This document shows positions 12,609 to 24,120 of a stretch of DNA of 64,000 nucleotides, piece after piece. The notes beneath the pieces were generated by a model that saw only the letters and a program-made list of their open reading frames with translations, was not told the DNA's origin and searched no databases. Positions within the stretch are counted from its first letter, which is position 1; each line of letters opens with the position of its first letter. A program made the translations under genes and the position numbers. The stretch covers positions 930,001-994,000 of the forward strand of contig JAPQWV010000124.1 in NCBI GenBank assembly GCA_027422505.1, in the 5' to 3' direction. Source of the stretch: Craterostigma plantagineum. Taxonomy: Eukaryota > Streptophyta > Magnoliopsida > Lamiales > Linderniaceae.

Positions 12609-13479
12609 TCAGAAGCCCCCCGAGCCTCGACGATCATAAGGCCCAGAACGGTCACGACCATATCGATCACCACCTCCTCCCCCACGACCACCATTCTCCC
12701 TATCGCGCCCACCATATCGATCACCACCACGATTAGGACCATAACCACCACCACTGCGACCACCACCCCTTGAACCACCACCACCACCACCGTACCTATC
12801 ATCCCTACCACCACCATGTCTACTTCCACCTTTAGATCCATCGCTGGGACACTCCCTAGCAAAGTGCCCTGGCTTGCCACACTTAAAGCACTCACCTCCT
12901 CCTCCACCACCACCACCGCGGCCACCTCCCCTCCCACCGCCATATTCACGCCCTCGTTCGCGTCCACCGTCGCGTGGGCGATCGTTATCGTAATCTCGGC
13001 CAGAACTTTGGTTGGCTTGAGCTTTGTCGACTGTTATGGTTCGCCCGTCAAGATCCATGCCATTCATGGCCTCAATGGCCTCTTCCATTGCTTGCTTTTC
13101 GTCGAAGGTGACGAATCCAAAGCCGCGGGAGCGCCCTGAAAACTTGTCGACTACTACCTGTATAGTGAGCGAAGGTAGATTCATTCGTCTAATAGTTTCT
13201 GAAAAGGCATGAGATCAGAAAAGAGACACACGCTTAGCTTGTCATAAATTTTATGCTCAAGTTGGTAGATAAATCCCTCTCTAAACTTGATATATCATAA
13301 ACTGAGAATCACATCTCAGCCTCTTTTCTGATATTAAAAACTATTCCGAATACAACAAAACAACTCACCCTCGCCTCAACAAGATGACCAAACTTCTCAA
13401 AAGCCTCTTTCAGAGCTCGATCAGAGGTCGACCACGATAGGCCACCGATGAAGCAACGGAATTCAACATCATCCGACAT
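12609..13479 (-). CDS. RZ-1A: Glycine-rich RNA-binding protein with RRM and CCHC zinc knuckle, RZ-1A type
   Basis: Two coding exons (13369-13479 and 12609-13157) give 219 aa. The RRM covers residues ~7-85, with RNP2 (CFIGGLSW) and RNP1 ([10 protein letters not shown]). A Gly-rich linker follows, then one CCHC knuckle ([14 protein letters not shown]). The tail is rich in Gly, Arg, Asp and Tyr. This domain order is diagnostic of the plant RZ-1 family. The [14 protein letters not shown] start matches the RZ-1A N-terminus. An in-frame upstream ATG at 13498-13500 probably lies inside a 5' UTR intron, because a TTTAG acceptor falls at 13488-13489, so it was not used. Family members are nuclear RNA chaperones and splicing regulators involved in cold response. 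Transcription is divergent from TRM11, about 1.07 kb away. Confidence 0.93.
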
Positions 13480-14116
13480 GTCTCGAACTAAAACCTTCAT
13501 AAATCAAATCGGCAATAAGTTACAGAGAGAATTACAAGAATGAATTAAACAGAAAGGACGCTATGAAAAGCAACTTCCACGCACTGCAAATAATGTTCGA
13601 ATCTTTAAACGCTCACAGCGAATCCAACTATTTCAAGTGATTTCATACAGCTCAACCCCCCAAAATAGTACCAAGAGCACAGAATGACACAAATTGTAGA
13701 AAAATAACAACCTAGACGATCACAAATCGAGATCTAGCTCCAGCAGACGATCATAACCGAGACAACTCACTCGAAATAAATAAATTAAACAGCGAACATA
13801 TCTTCTACCTACCAAGAAGCCCCGACGATAGAGATGATCGTAGTAGCGTCCTTATTGAAAAAGGTTGGCTAAGAGAATGTCAAAGAACTTTCGTAAATTT
13901 TTCACTTTTTTGGAGTGGGGAAGTGTTTATTTGGAGCTGGAATCAGTTCGTTGGTACAGCGCGTTGGCTAGAGCGATACCAGTCCTTTGACTCAATCTCC
14001 CATATCAACCGTCCAATGAACTCAATTTCATCCGTTGATGATACTTCAATTTCTTAGAAATTTGTCGTGAATTTTCAATTTCTCAATAATATTCTTTACG
14101 GGAAATTGTTTTTTAT

Positions 14117-14381
14117 TACTTTCTCCGTCCCACTTATTTCTTTCCATCTTTCTATTTCGGACGTCCCACATAATTCTTCCCATTTCCATTTTTGGTAAAA
14201 ATTATCCTACTAATTAAACTAATTACACAATTAATATTAAAAAAAATCTTCTCGATTTGCGTGTCTACTAATAACTTTTCTCTCTCATACCTCAAAAGGT
14301 GTAATATAATATTAAAATAATGTGATTTTTAATCTCCGCGCCCACTAATGTTCGGAACATTTAAATGGGACGGAGGAAGTA
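14117..14381. mobile_element. Stowaway-type MITE (Tc1/mariner) in the RZ-1A/TRM11 intergenic region
   Basis: The terminal inverted repeats contain CTCCGTCCCA at the left end and TGGGACGGAG at the right end. The element is flanked by TA dinucleotides (14117-14118 and 14380-14381). Its 265-bp length and AT-rich core are typical of plant Stowaway elements. It has no coding capacity. Confidence 0.93.
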
Positions 14382-14550
14382 TTATTTTGTGGACTGATAA
14401 AAATGAGCTGGTGCTTTTCTATAGCAGAGTCGAGGGTTTAGCAACAGCAAGCTCGACGTTGCCGCCGCCGATTACCGCAGCATTCTTCCCCGCCGCCGCC
14501 GCAAACTTCACATTCGCGAAAACCTGCTTCTCATTTGACGGACAGTTATC

Positions 14551-17380
14551 ATGTGGTACCTTTGCGTGTTCTATCACAGGCTATTGGAGTACAGAAGAGC
14601 TGAGTTCGAATCCCTCGCCGGTCTATTTGGTTGTGAAGCTGGAGAAATCGAGTGGAAGCTGCCAGAGGACCACCACGAAGACTCGCCTTTTCACTTCGTC
14701 AAACTTCCTTCTGAAGAGTGTGGACGTAACATCGCTAATCGAAGTAAGTGTTATTCTAGTTTAGCATCTGAAGGATGATAAATGGATTTGAAATAGGTTT
14801 GAGTGGTTTGATGATACTAAGTTATCGGTGGCAATGGGCGCTTAGTTTGATGCGGTAGGTTGTCATTGTTGCAGTTGGTTTAAATCGAGCTTAGCTAGGG
14901 ATTTTGGCTTAGTTGTACCGTCGCCATATCTGTGATGTCGCACATTTTGAAGAAAATAGGCATCATGGGATGGGATGATTGCAGTTTCATAAGTTTGATG
15001 CTTTTGATGTCCATTATAGTATTTGAAAATCTGCTGTTTGAATCGAACTGAATAGATGATGTCTCGCCATTAACGACATTTGGACTTGAGCTTTTGTGAG
15101 CGTCGTGGTCAAATAGTACGGAACTAGGTATTGTGGTGAGGGTGACTGGTGCTAATGAGAATGACCATAAGTTGTAGCCATGTTGTTTCATGAGGTAACG
15201 GTGATTATAGAATGTGGATATCCCGGACTAGAATCATGATGTGTTTCTTATTGTTAATGGAAGTTATCAAAATGTATATTCTGTATGTGCTTTAAAATGA
15301 ATAGGTTTCAGGTATTCTTGTGAAGGGAATTTACGAACTTTGGGGAGAGGGGCAAAGTTTTGAAGAACTAGAGGATGCTATTAAAAGGTACCCAGATGAG
15401 AGAAAGTTACCGTACTTAACTTCTTCTGATAGCACATTCAGGATTGCTATTGACAGCTTTGGAAAGGTATTCAGCACTGATGAACAGAGAGATCGTCTTC
15501 AAAAGCTGGCTTTCATACCCTTTAAGGTCTGATTTCCCGTGATTTTATTTTTAAGATTCTTGTCCCAGCACAAGAATCCTCCGAATCTTAGTGTTGATCA
15601 GTCAATATGAACATTCCTTCAGGAGTTATCTTGTTTCATAATTTTATATATTTTTAAGCCTTTCAACTAGTTTTCTGAAACTTCACTTTCTGAAATTACT
15701 TGATATGGAAATATTTGACATGAAATGGGAGGAGTTGTAGTTGTAATTATATTGAAGTTCTTTTTCAGGGGCGGGTCAATCTTAAAAAACCTGAGCATAT
15801 ATTTTGTCTTATGGACAATGATGATTATGGATCCAATAACGGGCTCCCTCCTATAAGTCGACGAAGAATCTTCTTCGGCCGCGAGATAGGTGCTGCAGAT
15901 AGAAAAATAATACAGACTTATCAGCTAAAGAGCCGAAAATATCTTGGGCCCACTGCCATGGATGCAGAAATGGCCTTTTTGATGGCAAACCAAGCTCAAG
16001 TCAGACCTGGAAAGCTTGTTTATGATCCTTTTGTTGGTACTGGGAGTATTCTCATTGCAGCAGCTCACTTTGGAGCAATGACAATGGTTAGGAGGTTTTT
16101 CTTAATTTTATTTTTGTTATTAATGATACTTGTTGCTTTGGAATTTTTTGTAACTTCTATGTTATCATGGTTTTTCTTGGATACATAAGTTCGATTGATT
16201 CAGGGTGCAGATATTGATATTCGAGTTGTGCGGGATGGGCGTGGCCCTGATTGTAACGTCTGGAGCAATTTTAAGCAGGTCGGTCCAATCACATTCTTTT
16301 ACTTAAGAATCTCTCTGCTTTATTGATGGAGTAGATCTTGTTCTGCATCCCCTTTGCTACATTTTCTCTCCATCCTTAATACACTACTGCCTTTACATAT
16401 AATGACACTATTGAATAAGCTATGGGCAACAGATCATTTTGTAGAGTTGCAGGGTTCATCTAGTTACGTTTGATTATGTGTTGTTCTACATTTTCAATCG
16501 TCATAATTTCCACTTTACAGTATGGTTTACCAATGCCAATATCTCTACTAAGGGCTGACAATAACCTCCCACCTTGGCGTTCTGGGTTACAAGAGGTATG
16601 TCTCGACTACACTTGTTAGTTACTCAACCAGTAATATCTACACTCCATATGCATGATTCACCCAATACTTCGTTTATCGAAGATTGTGTGGTAACTCCAA
16701 TCCATTCCTTTCCTACCAAACACCTTTCCTTTACGTGTCGTCATTCTTCAATCCATATCATCTGTTGATCCATATTATAGCGAGCGAAAATTGAGAAAAG
16801 CCCACAATAACTTTCTCTGCAGATATTCGACGCCATAATCTGCGACCCGCCCTACGGCGTCCGCGCCGGCGGGCGAAAGTCAGGCGGACGAAAGCTCCTT
16901 AAAGGAGCCGTGAGCCCATACACAGTGCCCGAGGACAAAAGGACGGGCCACATACCATCGACGGCTCCTTACAGCCTAGTCGAGTGCGTCCACGACCTGC
17001 TCGACTTAGCCGCCAGGACCCTCGTAATGAAAGGGCGGCTCGTCTACTTCTACCCTGTCCTCAGAGAAAACTCAGACGGCTCGACGGACCCCACCAGTTT
17101 CCCGAAACACCCTTGCTTCGAGCTCGTGGCTGTGTGCGAGCAGATACTGAGCTATAGGTACAGTAGGGTTTTGCTAACCATGGTTAAGGTTTCTCCTTAC
17201 AGTGAGGAGGTTGAGCTTGCTGCTAAGATGAGGCACTTGGAGTTTAGGGAGAACCATTTGAAGTGGATTGAAGAGGGGAACCTTCATTCTGCTGTGTTTA
17301 GGCCTGCCGAGGATTGTGAGTTGAATGGCGATGGGGATAAGGTTGGCTCGAAGCCCAAGTATAGGGGTAAGTATGTTTAA
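14551..17380 (+). CDS. TRM11: tRNA (guanine(10)-N2)-methyltransferase catalytic subunit, TRM11 homologue
   Basis: Six exons (14551-14743, 15312-15526, 15769-16086, 16204-16278, 16521-16595, 16823-17380) give 477 aa with an intact frame. The N-terminus (MWYLCVFYHRLLEYRRAEFE) is the TRM11-type N-domain. The SAM-binding motif I is YDPFVGTGSILIAAAHFG (about residues 221-238). The catalytic motif IV is ICDPPYGVRAG (residues about 298-308). TRM11 with TRM112 makes m2G at position 10 of tRNAs. The last exon opens with a markedly GC-rich stretch (about 16830-17110), unlike the AT-rich upstream exons. In Arabidopsis TRM11 (At3g26410, recalled) also lies beside RZ-1A, so this divergent pair looks conserved. 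Confidence 0.94.
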
Positions 17381-18361
17381 GGGTTTTTTTTTTCATGGCA
17401 AGAATTATAATCGAGATTATTATGTTATTTGACATTTGAACGTGTTAGGTTAGCTGAGCATTATGTTTTGTGTTGTTATAATAGTTGAGATTAGGAGGGA
17501 TAAATAGTCTGCCACTCTGCTTTTAGCTAGAGTAAGTTATAAACTACTAATATTAGGATTTATTATACTCTATGATTTCGAGAACATGAAATAAGAGTTA
17601 TATTTGAGTTTTAATTGTTGCAGATCATCATTAAAATATATTGAGTGAAAGTAATAGTTTTGGTGACTTCATTCTTCAGCGTTTCGGTTTTTTTGCAATT
17701 ATATTAATGGATGAAATATCGACCAAGTGAGGCTACGTTGATACTGAATTTTGCGCCATGAAACTGTTGCCAAGTCGTTTAATGTGTGTCACCGCTGTGA
17801 TTTGAGCCACCTTATTGTGAACTCCAATATATTGGAGAAACAAACAATACAATAATGAATGAAACGTTGAAAAATATACCATAATGAAAATGAAAAAGGA
17901 TGAATTGCTTTGATTTGAGCTATGGTTTCTGTGTCATTTTTTCTATGATAATATTTTCGACATAGTGGTGTGCCACATACTAAATGACCCGCAGCCATGT
18001 CGAAATTTCGGAATCGACGCGCAACCTCACATAGTTGGAAATTTTCAACGATTTACTAAGAAATATTTAGGAGTTGGTTCAACAATTGTAATTGAAACGT
18101 AAATTGGCAATATACCCGTAAAAATTTCGATTAAAAAGAAATTGAATATGGGTCGGGGCGGAAACGGGTAACGAGTCATGGGCGAGGCATCTTCTCTCCG
18201 TCCTCATTCCTCAGCCAAACCAAAAATATGTTCCGAGCCTCCATAATTCTTGTATTTACATTTGTGGCCCCATTATGAATTTATTTTGATACCCTTTCCT
18301 CAACAATTCGTTCAACTTTTCAGACTATCTTGTTTGTACAGACTAAACGGAAGGGGGGGAA
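17381..18361. other. 3' UTR of TRM11 and promoter/5' UTR of TRAP-alpha
   Basis: AT-rich with no gene-like reading frame. No repeat signature was recognised. Confidence 0.45.
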
Positions 18362-20430
18362 ATGGCAATTAGGGTTTTCTTCATACTCTCGCTGCTCCTT
18401 TTCTCGTCATCGATTCTTCAAGGTGAGATTTTGTTATTAGCAGATCCACTATTTAATCGTACGAGAATCGGAGTTCTCTTCTCAGCTCTTTCTTTCTTCT
18501 TATAAGATGAAAAATCAGATCAATTTATCACATGCAACAACAGCATTGGTTTTTCGAATGTTTTTTCCTTTTTCTCTTCGGATCAATTGGGGTTTCTCGA
18601 TCTGTATGAGGTGTTGCTATAATCTTACTAAATCAACTATTTCTGACACGCATTAGTTCGTTTACCCTTTACTTTTTATCTATTGAAAACTTCCAATCCC
18701 ACGAGCTAGGACTCGGAGATGTGTTTGAAGGATGGATCTTAGTTTTGCATGGCTGACTTGGTTGTATGACTTAAATCTGATCAACAATGGTTTTCCATTT
18801 CTTCATGCTCGGTTGTTCTTATCACAGATTAACACCTAACGTTGACCTTCTAATCTCTTTATTGCTGTTCTTTTTCCCCTTTGTAGTTGCAAGATGCGAG
18901 CCCGACCACGCTGACGTTGAATCAGCTGAGGAAGAAGTTGGGGATATTGGGATTGTGGGAGATGATGTTCAAGATTTTGGTGGTGGGAACTTTGAACCAG
19001 CTCCTGGTGTTGAAACTGTCTGTGTATTCCCAAAGAACCCATCAAAACGTTAGTGTTTGTACTTTACACTGCTGCCCTTTATATTCCCGCCCAACCTAAT
19101 GAGAATTCTACAGGCAATATAATTGTTTCTATGATTTTGGTCTTTCCGTTGTATCAGTTATAGTCGCTGGGGAAGAAAGTGAACTTCTTGTCGGAATAAA
19201 GAATGAAGGTAAAGTAAACTTTATGCTGATCGATTGGTGCTGTAGTTTCTTCCTTCCGTTCTTTACTACGTGTCATATTCTTTGTCAATTCTGTGGCTGA
19301 TTATACACCTTACCATTTTCTTTCTATAGCAGGGGAGTCAGGTATTAATGTCGTCGCTATTCAGGCTAGCGTGCATCTTCCTTACGATCATCGGTACTTG
19401 ATTCAAAATCTCTCAGCCCAGGTAAGATGATCATCTTGTTACCTGTTTATCACTCGCTATTTAAACAACTGAAGGGTCCAATGTCTTTGTATCTGCACTG
19501 TGGTACTAGATCTCATTACGGGTATGTGTAACGAGCGATAAATGCCCTTGAGGATTTTTTATTATTATTTTGATCTTTTTGTTTCCTAGGTTTTTAACAA
19601 TGCATCTGTTCCCCCATCTGCCCAAGCAACATTCCCTTACATTTTCGGATTGAGCAAGTTTTTACAGGTATGTGTAAAGCACACTTGGGCTTCCCTACTT
19701 ACATTTAATGCTTGTTTGCTCATTTATTGATTTTTCACCACAATCTTGTACCTTTTCTCATTAACCGAACAGTCTGGAGCATACGATCTTGTTGGCACCA
19801 TTGTTTATGAGATCGATCAGCACCCATACCAAAGCACCTTCTACAATGGAACAATTGAAGTTTCTGAGCCAGGTGGCCCACTCAGTGTTGAGTCTGTATT
19901 CTTGTTTTTCCTTGGAGTAGCCCTTATCGGTCTTCTCGGGTTTTGGATCCGTAATCAAATTCAGCAGTTCTCCAAGGTGATAAAATTTTCCCCCTACTTT
20001 TTTCATTGAACCACAGGACTCAGATAAAAAAAAAAAGAACGTTGGGATATTGCACAACGGTTACTGGACTATGTATATCTCAAATTGTTGCAAAGCTTAT
20101 CGATGTTGCTCCCTGATTATTCTTCTTGTTTTGATTTTTGCCTATTTTTCATGATCAGAAAACTAAAAAGGCTCCCAAGGTTGAAGTTGGAACAAGCACG
20201 ACTGATGCTTCGATGGATGAATGGTTAAAGGTTTGCATTATGTTCTTTTGATGAACTAAAAACCTTCTTTTTCTTATTCTTTCTTTTTGTGTGTTGGTTC
20301 GATTTGATTGATTACATTTTTTATGCTTATGTGTGAAGTGTTATCTTTATTAATTTTTCTTCTTTCGAATCTCTTGCAGGGAACAGCTTATACCCAATCT
20401 CAGTCCATTAAATCAAAGAAGAAGACGTAG
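18362..20430 (+). CDS. Translocon-associated protein subunit alpha (TRAP-alpha, SSR1)
   Basis: Eight exons (18362-18422, 18887-19048, 19158-19208, 19333-19421, 19590-19667, 19773-19976, 20159-20230, 20380-20430) give 255 aa with a perfect frame. There is a cleavable signal peptide (MAIRVFFILSLLLFSSSILQ). An acidic lumenal N-region follows (ESAEEEVGDIGIVGDDVQDF). Two N-glycosylation sequons are present (NNAS and NGT). One membrane span lies near residues 188-206 (VFLFFLGVALIGLLGFW). The short cytosolic tail ends in basic residues (KSKKKT). TRAP is a heterotetramer beside Sec61 in the ER membrane that helps substrate translocation. Exon 4 has two tandem acceptors (TAGCAG, 19328-19333), so one Ala codon may be included or skipped. 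Confidence 0.94.
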
Positions 20431-20769
20431 AGAGATAAGCATTTCTCATGGGTTCAAATACCTGCGAAAGTTCAAAGTCAAAAACTTCAACGATGGCTAA
20501 TTTCGAGCAATGAGTAATTTTAAAAACGCGAAAGACAGTTTTGACAGACTTGAGTTGTGTTAGAATATGTTATTGGTCTCTGTTTAGTTACGAAGCTTTC
20601 ATAGTATCTATTTGTTCTTTCCTAGTCAATTTAACTCTCTGTCTCTTCTTCACTAACCATTGCAAATTCGCTGACCTTTTGCCAATGATTTACTAGTGCA
20701 TGCAGCTTTATAAAAATAATACATTTATTTATAACTCTTATGATTTAATTTAATATAGTTATAAAATAT

Positions 20770-20905
20770 TTTGTTTTTTTGGCGGGCCTGCTGCATCCCG
20801 CCGGGCCCGCTCCGCCAAAGCCCGTGGCCCGGCAGCATGCCCGCTCAGGCCCGCTCCCTAGCGGGCTGTTCCGGCGGGCGGGGCGGGCCCGTTTTCCAGC
20901 CCTAA
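20770..20905. repeat. GC-rich terminal fragment of a hAT-like element
   Basis: This is a ~135-bp island of GGCGGGC/GCCCGCC repeats in otherwise AT-rich DNA. Its right end reads ...GGGCCCGTTTTCCAGCCCTA, which resembles the GGCCCGTTTTGACAGCTCTA end of the complete hAT element at 22210-23072. No matching left terminus was found, so it is probably a truncated end. Confidence 0.6.
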
Positions 20906-20935
20906 TCATATGCACTTGCTCGAACAATGGAACAG

Positions 20936-20943
20936 TATAAATA
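20936..20943 (+). promoter_or_regulatory. Putative TATA box of the unrecognised gene at 21603
   Basis: TATAAATA lies ~30 bp downstream of the GC-rich TE fragment and ~660 bp upstream of the first in-frame ATG. Transcription would start near 20970. A CAG|GTAAAA donor at 21061-21070 suggests an intron in the leader. Confidence 0.45.
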
Positions 20944-21602
20944 GTGATGACGTGCGCGAAGCTGCTCACATTTTTCAAATAATGGCGCAAAATCACAGCG
21001 AAGAAGGAACGTAGCTTCCCTTGACTCTATCGATTACATTTGCCCTAATATCTCCCAATCTCAGGTAAAAATTGATCATTTCGCTTGATTTTCGCTTTTT
21101 CGCCCGTAATTGGAAGCTTCGATTTCAGAAATAGTACCTTCGCCCAAAGATTTCACTTCTGTTCTACGCTCGAAACTGCAATTTCAATCATCGGAGCTTC
21201 GAAAATTCAGTATGAGGCTCATTCTTTACTTGCTGCATCGCTCCCCTGTTGTTTCCTCTTTTGTGAGTTTGAATAATTTGTTCGAGTAAATTCACAGTCT
21301 TCAGATTCATGTGACGTAATTTCCGCCAGAATTGTTGCTGTTCCAATAACTTCAAATTTCTCGTTGATTTGTGCGTCGCCTCATCAAATTCTCCTTCCGC
21401 AATTTGCCAATCTTCTGTTGTCAGTCTCTTGAGTGTTTCGAATTCCATATTTTCTCTCCATTTTCATGATATCTCATCGACATTTTTGTCCTCAAAGCAT
21501 CCGATTTCCTTCTCTAAGTGGACGCCTGTGAACATCAGAGGATGCAATTGTTTTGATCAATTAGACGGAAATAAAGAGGAAGAGAAAAAAAGGTTCGTAT
21601 CC

Positions 21603-24120
21603 ATGGACAACCAACGCGCAGCAAAACCTCCAAACATAAACGACCTTTGGTCGCCAGTCAACCGCCAGAACATCGCCGGAAACACTAAGCGCCGTCACAG
21701 TCCTATCGTATTCGATCCGTACGCCTCTGACAGCTCAGAATCGTCGCCGTCGCCTCTGATGAAGTACTTAAGAGCGTACGCCGACGAGCCTGTGATCGCC
21801 GTGCCGGTGAACATCCAAGAGGACGTCATCGTTATGGACGGAATTCCCGTGCCGAAGAACAGAGGAGACAGAAACAGAACAATGAAGTCTTTGTCGTCGG
21901 TGGGTAACGCCGTTGAAGCTGGTGGAATTAGGGTTAACGCCACTGAGAATCGCAATAGCAGATTGGGTTATCAGAAGAATAGGGCTCTCTTGTGCCAGCC
22001 TGGCGAGCAGCGTGTTATTACTTGCAAAACTGGCTCGCATAATCTGGTACGTTCTTGAACTCTCTTTTTTTCAAGCCCATTTTTCTAGGCCGATTTGTCA
22101 TATAGAAGCCATTTTTCTTTTTTCTATTTGACTCTAACATTCGAAATCTGAAAACAATTATTTTGATTGGTTGAGGAAAATACGGAGGGTTTGTCTCAAA
22201 GTCGATTTGTAGAGCAGGCAATTTGGCCCGCGGCCCGCGGGCCCGCCCGCCCCGTCCCGCCAAAGGGGCGGGGCGGGCCTTGATTTTTTAGGCCCGCCAG
22301 AGGGCGGGCCTGGGCGGGTAAGCCCGCACGGGCCGCGGGCCTTGGCGGGGCGGGGCGGGTAAGCCCGCGGGCCGCCCGCCTATAATTAGAAAGATGTATT
22401 ATATATGGGTTGGACTTTGAATTTGATCAATGATATAAAAATTAGAAATGGCTGCAAATGCTAAAGCCCATAAAACTTATATATTATATTATCCATCCCT
22501 TCCATCGCTCTTATTCATACCTTCTTCCTTCAACACAATCAAACACCTCATTCCCCCATCTCAATCTCAACCTCCACAGTCCCACACATCAGTGACCACG
22601 AGCAAGCTCACACCAGACACCCCACAAACTCTACCGCGAATCACCACGGCATCAACGTCCAATCGCACTTCAGTCGCAGGTTCGACCTCATCTGCCATGA
22701 ATTAGGTTCGACCTCATCTGACCGAATCACCCACAAGTTCATTGTTCGATTGGGAACTAGGGTTTCGATTTGAATAGGCATCAACGGCGTGATGTGTTTG
22801 GATTTTTTTTGTCGTTTGGCTTTGATTTACTGTTCATGTTTATGGCATCACATCTTCAGTTTAGGTTTATGTTTGAACTTCAGCTTTTTTTTAAAAAAAA
22901 AATACAAGCGGGCGGGCTAAGCCCGCCAGGCCCGTAGCCCGCCAGGGGGCGGGGCGGGCCTCCATTTATCAGGCCCGCCAGATGGCGGGTATACCCGCGC
23001 CCGCCCCGCCAACTGGCGGGCTTTGGCGGGCTGCGGGCCGGCCCGCCCCGCCGGCCCGTTTTGACAGCTCTATCGATTTGTATTCTCTTTTCCCGTTTGA
23101 CACGTTTGACTGTACGAAAGGAAGCACCTTTATCTGTGAGAGTCTTGAAAATTTGGTTCTTTCTTTGATATGGTTGCCATGAATATGCATCTGTGGGTAC
23201 AAACTTGTGCAGACTGCTCATATAGCGTAAATATATTATTAGGCCTTAGTTGTTTGTGGGAATCCGTTTCCTTTACATCATTCTGTTGACTATTTTATGC
23301 ACGTCGGTTAAAGTTTCAAACTTTATCCTTCGTTCTATTTTGTGTTTCGTTATGTTTTTTCTTTTCTGTTTTTCCTGGAATAACCCGTAAGCCCCATTTT
23401 CTTTTAACGTACGATTGATACGTCAACAGTAGACGAATTGTGTTGGTTGGTAAAAACATAGTACAGGTATAGTACCTCCTACATTTAACTGTATAGTAAC
23501 AGTCAACAACATTTAAGGAGCAAGAAAGCGTTTCTGCATCTAAACACGATTATACATGTCTTAATCTTTTCAGTTATCTGGGAAGGAGGATCTCCGTCCA
23601 CCTCGTTCCTCAGGCAAGATCAAGCTACCCGAGGTAACAGTAGATCATATAGTTTGCATCTCAACTTTTCTTATCCACTCCTTGATTGCTTTTCTATCTC
23701 ACACCAATTCAAGAAAAAATTGATTTTTGTCTAATGACAAAAACCTAACCCTCCTCCTCTGTCTCACAGATCTCCAAGAATTCAGAAGCTTCAACGACGC
23801 CCTTATATGGCACAAAGAAACCACCAATTATTCCTCAAGTCAAAGCATCGCCATCAGAAAATCCCAATCTCTTACCAACAAGAATGGCATCTCCTTCACC
23901 ACCCATTGAATCCAAGAAACCATCTCAAAGTGCTACTCAGCTCAGATCTAATTGGAACCCTTCTGACGATAAGATTGACGTTGCTTTGCCTTCTGGCGAG
24001 AGAAACCCTCCTGTTGAAGATGTGGAGGAATTCATTACCCAGATTCTCCACAGCAGTAACAAAAATCCCAGTAAGAGGTTGCCTGTTTTTCGTGAGATTT
24101 GCCCCCAACTAACTGATTGA
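21603..24120 (+). CDS. Uncharacterised basic, largely disordered plant protein
   Basis: Three exons (21603-22046, 23574-23633, 23770-24120) give 284 aa with phase-0 GT-AG introns. I do not recognise the family. The start at 21603 (MDNQRAAKPPNINDLWSPV) is the first ATG of the frame; upstream codons are open only from a TTG. The protein is rich in Ser, Pro, Asn and Arg, with low-complexity linkers (SSESSPSPL, ASPSPPIESKKPSQS). Two blocks look conserved in style: NINDLWSPVNRQN near the N-terminus and an acidic-then-basic C-terminus (VEEFITQILHSS ... RLPVFREICPQLTD). No signal peptide or membrane span is visible. Intron 1 (1.5 kb) contains a complete hAT element. A nuclear or cytosolic adaptor role would be a guess. 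Confidence 0.75.
22210..23072. mobile_element. Non-autonomous hAT element with perfect 8-bp target duplication
   Basis: An 863-bp element is flanked by TCGATTTG on both sides (22202-22209 and 23073-23080), an 8-bp target duplication as expected for hAT. The ends are imperfect inverted repeats: TAGAGCAGGCAATTTGG on the left, and the reverse complement of CCCGTTTTGACAGCTCTA on the right. Both ends continue into ~160-bp blocks of GGGCGGGC/GCCCGCC repeats, very CpG-rich. The centre is AT-rich with no transposase. It lies in intron 1 of the uncharacterised gene. Confidence 0.92.

Noticed and set aside
13480..13500. Upstream in-frame ATG of RZ-1A at 13498-13500
   Set aside because: A TTTAG acceptor at 13488-13489 probably places it in a 5' UTR intron, and MSDD matches the family N-terminus.
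21369..21602. Upstream extension of the 21603 gene frame
   Set aside because: The extension opens only with a TTG codon; the first real ATG in frame is at 21603.
22880..23221. Minus-strand 113-codon frame rich in Gly, Arg and Pro
   Set aside because: It lies over the GC-rich end of the hAT element; composition alone creates the open frame.
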